A DNA stretch of 64,000 bases. Source: Cupriavidus sp. D39. GTDB lineage: Bacteria > Pseudomonadota > Gammaproteobacteria > Burkholderiales > Burkholderiaceae. The translations under genes and the position numbers were made by a program. Positions 60,488-64,000 of this stretch are shown piece after piece. The notes under the pieces are model-generated. The model had not been told where the DNA came from. It saw nothing but the letters and a program-made list of their open reading frames with translations, and did not search any database. The first letter of the stretch is position 1. Each line of letters opens with the position of its first letter. Location of the stretch: the NCBI RefSeq assembly GCF_026627925.1, contig NZ_JAPNLE010000009.1, forward strand, positions 1,984,001 through 2,048,000. Reading direction: 5' to 3'.

Positions 60488-61141
60488 TTACTTGCTGTTG
60501 CGCCCACCCGACATCGCGGCAAGCACCCCTAGCCCGATCAGCGCGCCGCCGGTCAGGTAACGGCCCACGGCCTGCGCGCCCCTGGCGCGGGAGAGCAGTG
60601 GCAACAGCGCCGCCGCGGCCAGCACATAACAGCAATCCGTGGTGGCGGCGATCAGCACGAAGGTCCCGCCCAGGGCAACGCTCTGCGGCAGCGCCGCGAT
60701 GGCGGGGTCCATGAACTGCGGCAGGAAGGCAGCAAAGAACAAGGTGGTCTTGGGGTTGAACAAGGCCACCACGAAGCCATCGCGAAACACCCGCTTCAAG
60801 CCGGCCCCGCCAGGAGCCGGTGCCGCCTCCGTGGCAGCGGCCGGCCGCGCGCGCAGCGCGCGTACCCCCAGATAGACCAGGTAGGCCGCGCCGGCGTACT
60901 TCATCACGGCAAAGGCCAGCGACGACACCGCGAACAGCGCCGCCAGCCCCAGCGCGGCCGCCAGCACATTGACCAGGTTGCCCAGCACCACGGCCGCCAC
61001 CGAAGCCAGGCCCGCAAGCCGACCTTGCGACAGCGTGCGCGCAACGATGTAGATCACTGCCGGCCCCGGCGTCACCGCGAGCAACAGGCTGGACAACAGG
61101 AACGCGGCAAGCACGGGACCGCCGGGAAGGATGTGATGCAT
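60488..61141 (-). CDS. LysE/RhtB-family exporter
   Basis: 217 residues from MHHILPGGPVLAAFLLSSLL, with AAGGAG seven bases before this ATG; the Met two codons earlier is too close to the site. AVTPGPAVIYIVARTLSQGR is the LysE-family motif and LFNPKTTLFFAAFLPQFMDP the central one. It has six hydrophobic helices. It is a second LysE-type exporter, unlike the one at 55828 in sequence, and is convergent with the GST gene. Confidence 0.92.
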   Translation of the reverse strand: MHHILPGGPVLAAFLLSSLLLAVTPGPAVIYIVARTLSQGRLAGLASVAAVVLGNLVNVLAAALGLAALFAVSSLAFAVMKYAGAAYLVYLGVRALRARPAAATEAAPAPGGAGLKRVFRDGFVVALFNPKTTLFFAAFLPQFMDPAIAALPQSVALGGTFVLIAATTDCCYVLAAAALLPLLSRARGAQAVGRYLTGGALIGLGVLAAMSGGRNSK

Positions 61142-61518
61142 GGCCATGCTCCTTTGGATGTAGGAACGCCATCTCTGATGCCAGACCAGCCTCTTTATCG
61201 GCAGCGCCAGGGCACGAAAGGACGACCGCCACATTCTGCCACCACGGGCCAGGCCAGCACATATTTGCGTATCGAGTGGTTTGGAGTACTCTGCCCTATG
61301 GGGCAGCGAGTGCGCCAGCCTGCCCCCAGGCAAACCCTGATCCATGAATCCGGCTCACTACGGTGGTGACCGGATTTAGGGCGGTGCGGCGGGAACCCAT
61401 CCTTAAAATCGAGAATTTGTCGGTAGCGCGGCTGGGACCGCACGCCAGGACAAGAACCAGAACGGCAGGCCGGCGCAGTCAGAAGAGTACCTGCCGCATA
61501 ACCCGAGGAGGATTCATC
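61142..61518. other. Divergent intergenic region between LysE-type gene and lactate permease
   Basis: 377 bases. It must hold the promoters of both flanking genes. I see no clear hexamers or FadR/LldR-type palindrome. The open frame in front of the lactate permease start is not coding. Confidence 0.4.
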
Positions 61519-63195
<1,677 letters not shown>

Positions 63196-63210
63196 GCGGC
63201 TTTGAGTCGG

Positions 63211-63251
63211 GTCGGCCAGACCCCGCCCTTGCAGGGCGGGGTCTGGCCGAC
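63211..63251 (+). terminator. Perfect 19-bp-stem hairpin after lldP
   Basis: The arms GTCGGCCAGACCCCGCCCT and AGGGCGGGGTCTGGCCGAC pair exactly around a three-base loop. No U-run follows. It could terminate lldP or be an integration or repeat site at the boundary of the lower-GC segment that follows. Confidence 0.65.
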
Positions 63252-63375
63252 GACAAAGATGGCCTCGATCGGGCTCTAAGCTTTCGCAATGCCATGAAGC
63301 GCCTCATGAATCACTTTTATTATTGACTTTTATTTTCTTCCACGTAAATTATGAACCATAGAATAATTCCGGATA

Positions 63376-64000
63376 ATGCGGATGACCTACTTCACCCGTC
63401 CGAGGCTCGCCACAGAGCTGGCTGACCAGTTGGAAGGCAAGGCTGCCTTTGGGGACGCACAGAACGGCCTGTTCCTTGCGGCTCCCCGCAGGACGGGCAA
63501 ATCGATGTTCCTGCAGCACGATCTGACTCCGGCCCTGATCGACCATGGCGTTGTCGTGATCTACGTCGATCTTTGGTCGGACAAGCGCCGTGATCCAGGT
63601 GAGTTGATTTCCGAGGCGATTGCCCGCCGCCTGGCGGATCATCTTGGCGTTGTGGCAAAGACAGCGAGGAAGGCTGGGCTCGACAGCGTCACCATCGCAG
63701 GCGCAATCAGGATCGATACCTCCAGGATTGGAAAACTCGACGGCGCAACCTTGCCAGAGGCATTGCGGGCGCTGCATGCTGCCGCGCACAAGCCGATTGC
63801 ACTGATCATCGACGAGGCCCAGCACGCATTGACCAGCGAAGCGGGCGAGACCGCCATGGCCGCGCTCAAATCGGCGCGCGACCAGATGAATAATCCGGAT
63901 CGCATCGCGCTGATGCTTGTGATGTCCGGGTCCGATCGGGACAAACTGCTACGCCTCGTCAATACGAACGGCGCGCCGTTTTACGGATCCACGATCCACA
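63376..64000 (+). CDS. AAA-type ATPase, N-terminal part (runs off right edge)
   Basis: From the ATG at 63376 or 63382 (MRMTYFTRPRLATELADQLE) the frame is open to the end of the window (208 codons). Walker A is FLAAPRRTGKSMFLQHDLTP (APRRTGKS) and Walker B is PIALIIDEAQHALTSEAGET (LIIDEAQ). Its codon use and the AT-rich sequence before it (63300-63375) differ from the flanking genes, which suggests acquisition. Single ATPases of this kind occur in defence, phage and transposon contexts; the partner genes lie beyond the window. Confidence 0.8.
   Translation, partial: MRMTYFTRPRLATELADQLEGKAAFGDAQNGLFLAAPRRTGKSMFLQHDLTPALIDHGVVVIYVDLWSDKRRDPGELISEAIARRLADHLGVVAKTARKAGLDSVTIAGAIRIDTSRIGKLDGATLPEALRALHAAAHKPIALIIDEAQHALTSEAGETAMAALKSARDQMNNPDRIALMLVMSGSDRDKLLRLVNTNGAPFYGSTIH

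Overview
The window (64 kb, GC-rich) looks like a chromosomal segment of a Burkholderiales bacterium, most probably Cupriavidus or close Ralstonia kin. The evidence is gene order: folC, accD, trpA, a DNA methyltransferase, trpB, trpF, truA, fimV, asd, leuB, leuD, leuC on one strand, then a liv transporter, gltA-sdhE-sdhBADC, and a GntR/mdh/CitE-like/prpC/prpD/acnA cluster. Assignments rest on motifs and gene context read by eye; no database search was run.

Region by region. (1) 1-15 kb, minus strand: the 5' end of folC, a 0.65-kb nested palindromic element, then the accD-trp-truA-fimV and asd-leu biosynthetic genes. An adenine or cytosine-N4 DNA methyltransferase sits between trpB and trpA, and a 43-residue entericidin-like lipoprotein sits between leuC and leuD. 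(2) 15.5-20.6 kb, minus: a complete branched-chain amino-acid ABC transporter (livF, G, M, H and a binding protein), with livM frameshifted. (3) 21.6-26.7 kb, minus: the TCA-cycle operon sdhCDAB-sdhE-gltA. (4) 26.9-36.7 kb: a GntR/HutC regulator diverges from mdh, a CitE/malyl-CoA-lyase-like gene, a methylcitrate-synthase-like gene, an MliC-like periplasmic protein, a PrpD-family dehydratase and acnA. A perfect 20-bp palindrome abuts a near-consensus promoter between regulator and mdh. (5) 37-43 kb: DUF2863 protein, TrmB-like methyltransferase, orphan peptide-binding protein, spermidine-synthase-like protein, TPR membrane protein. (6) 43-50 kb is an accessory zone: a solitary ParA-like ATPase behind three tandem 13-bp repeats, a frameshifted cysteine synthase/desulfhydrase-like gene, a GNAT C-terminal remnant, a cupin lipoprotein, an integrase remnant, a frameshifted large lipoprotein and a LuxR-type regulator. 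(7) 50-63.2 kb: deoxyinosine glycosylase, htpG, a MocR-type regulator divergent from a run of small metabolic genes (VOC, AlaX-like, LysE, EamA, RidA, cupin, aminotransferase, GST), another LysE exporter and lactate permease. (8) The window ends inside an AAA-type ATPase gene of less GC-rich character behind a perfect 19-bp-stem hairpin.

A window-wide anomaly is worth knowing before trusting any 'pseudogene': livM, the cysteine-synthase-like gene, the large lipoprotein, the VOC gene and (probably) the EamA gene are all repaired by adding one base to a run of four or five G/C. That pattern points to homopolymer under-calling in the assembly rather than to five independent inactivations. By the same reasoning the apparent EamA-RidA fusion is probably not real.

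I did not find a convincing new multi-gene system. The best leads are the repeat-preceded ParA-like gene, the nested palindromic element downstream of accD, the methyltransferase within the trp operon, and the ATPase cut off at the right edge.
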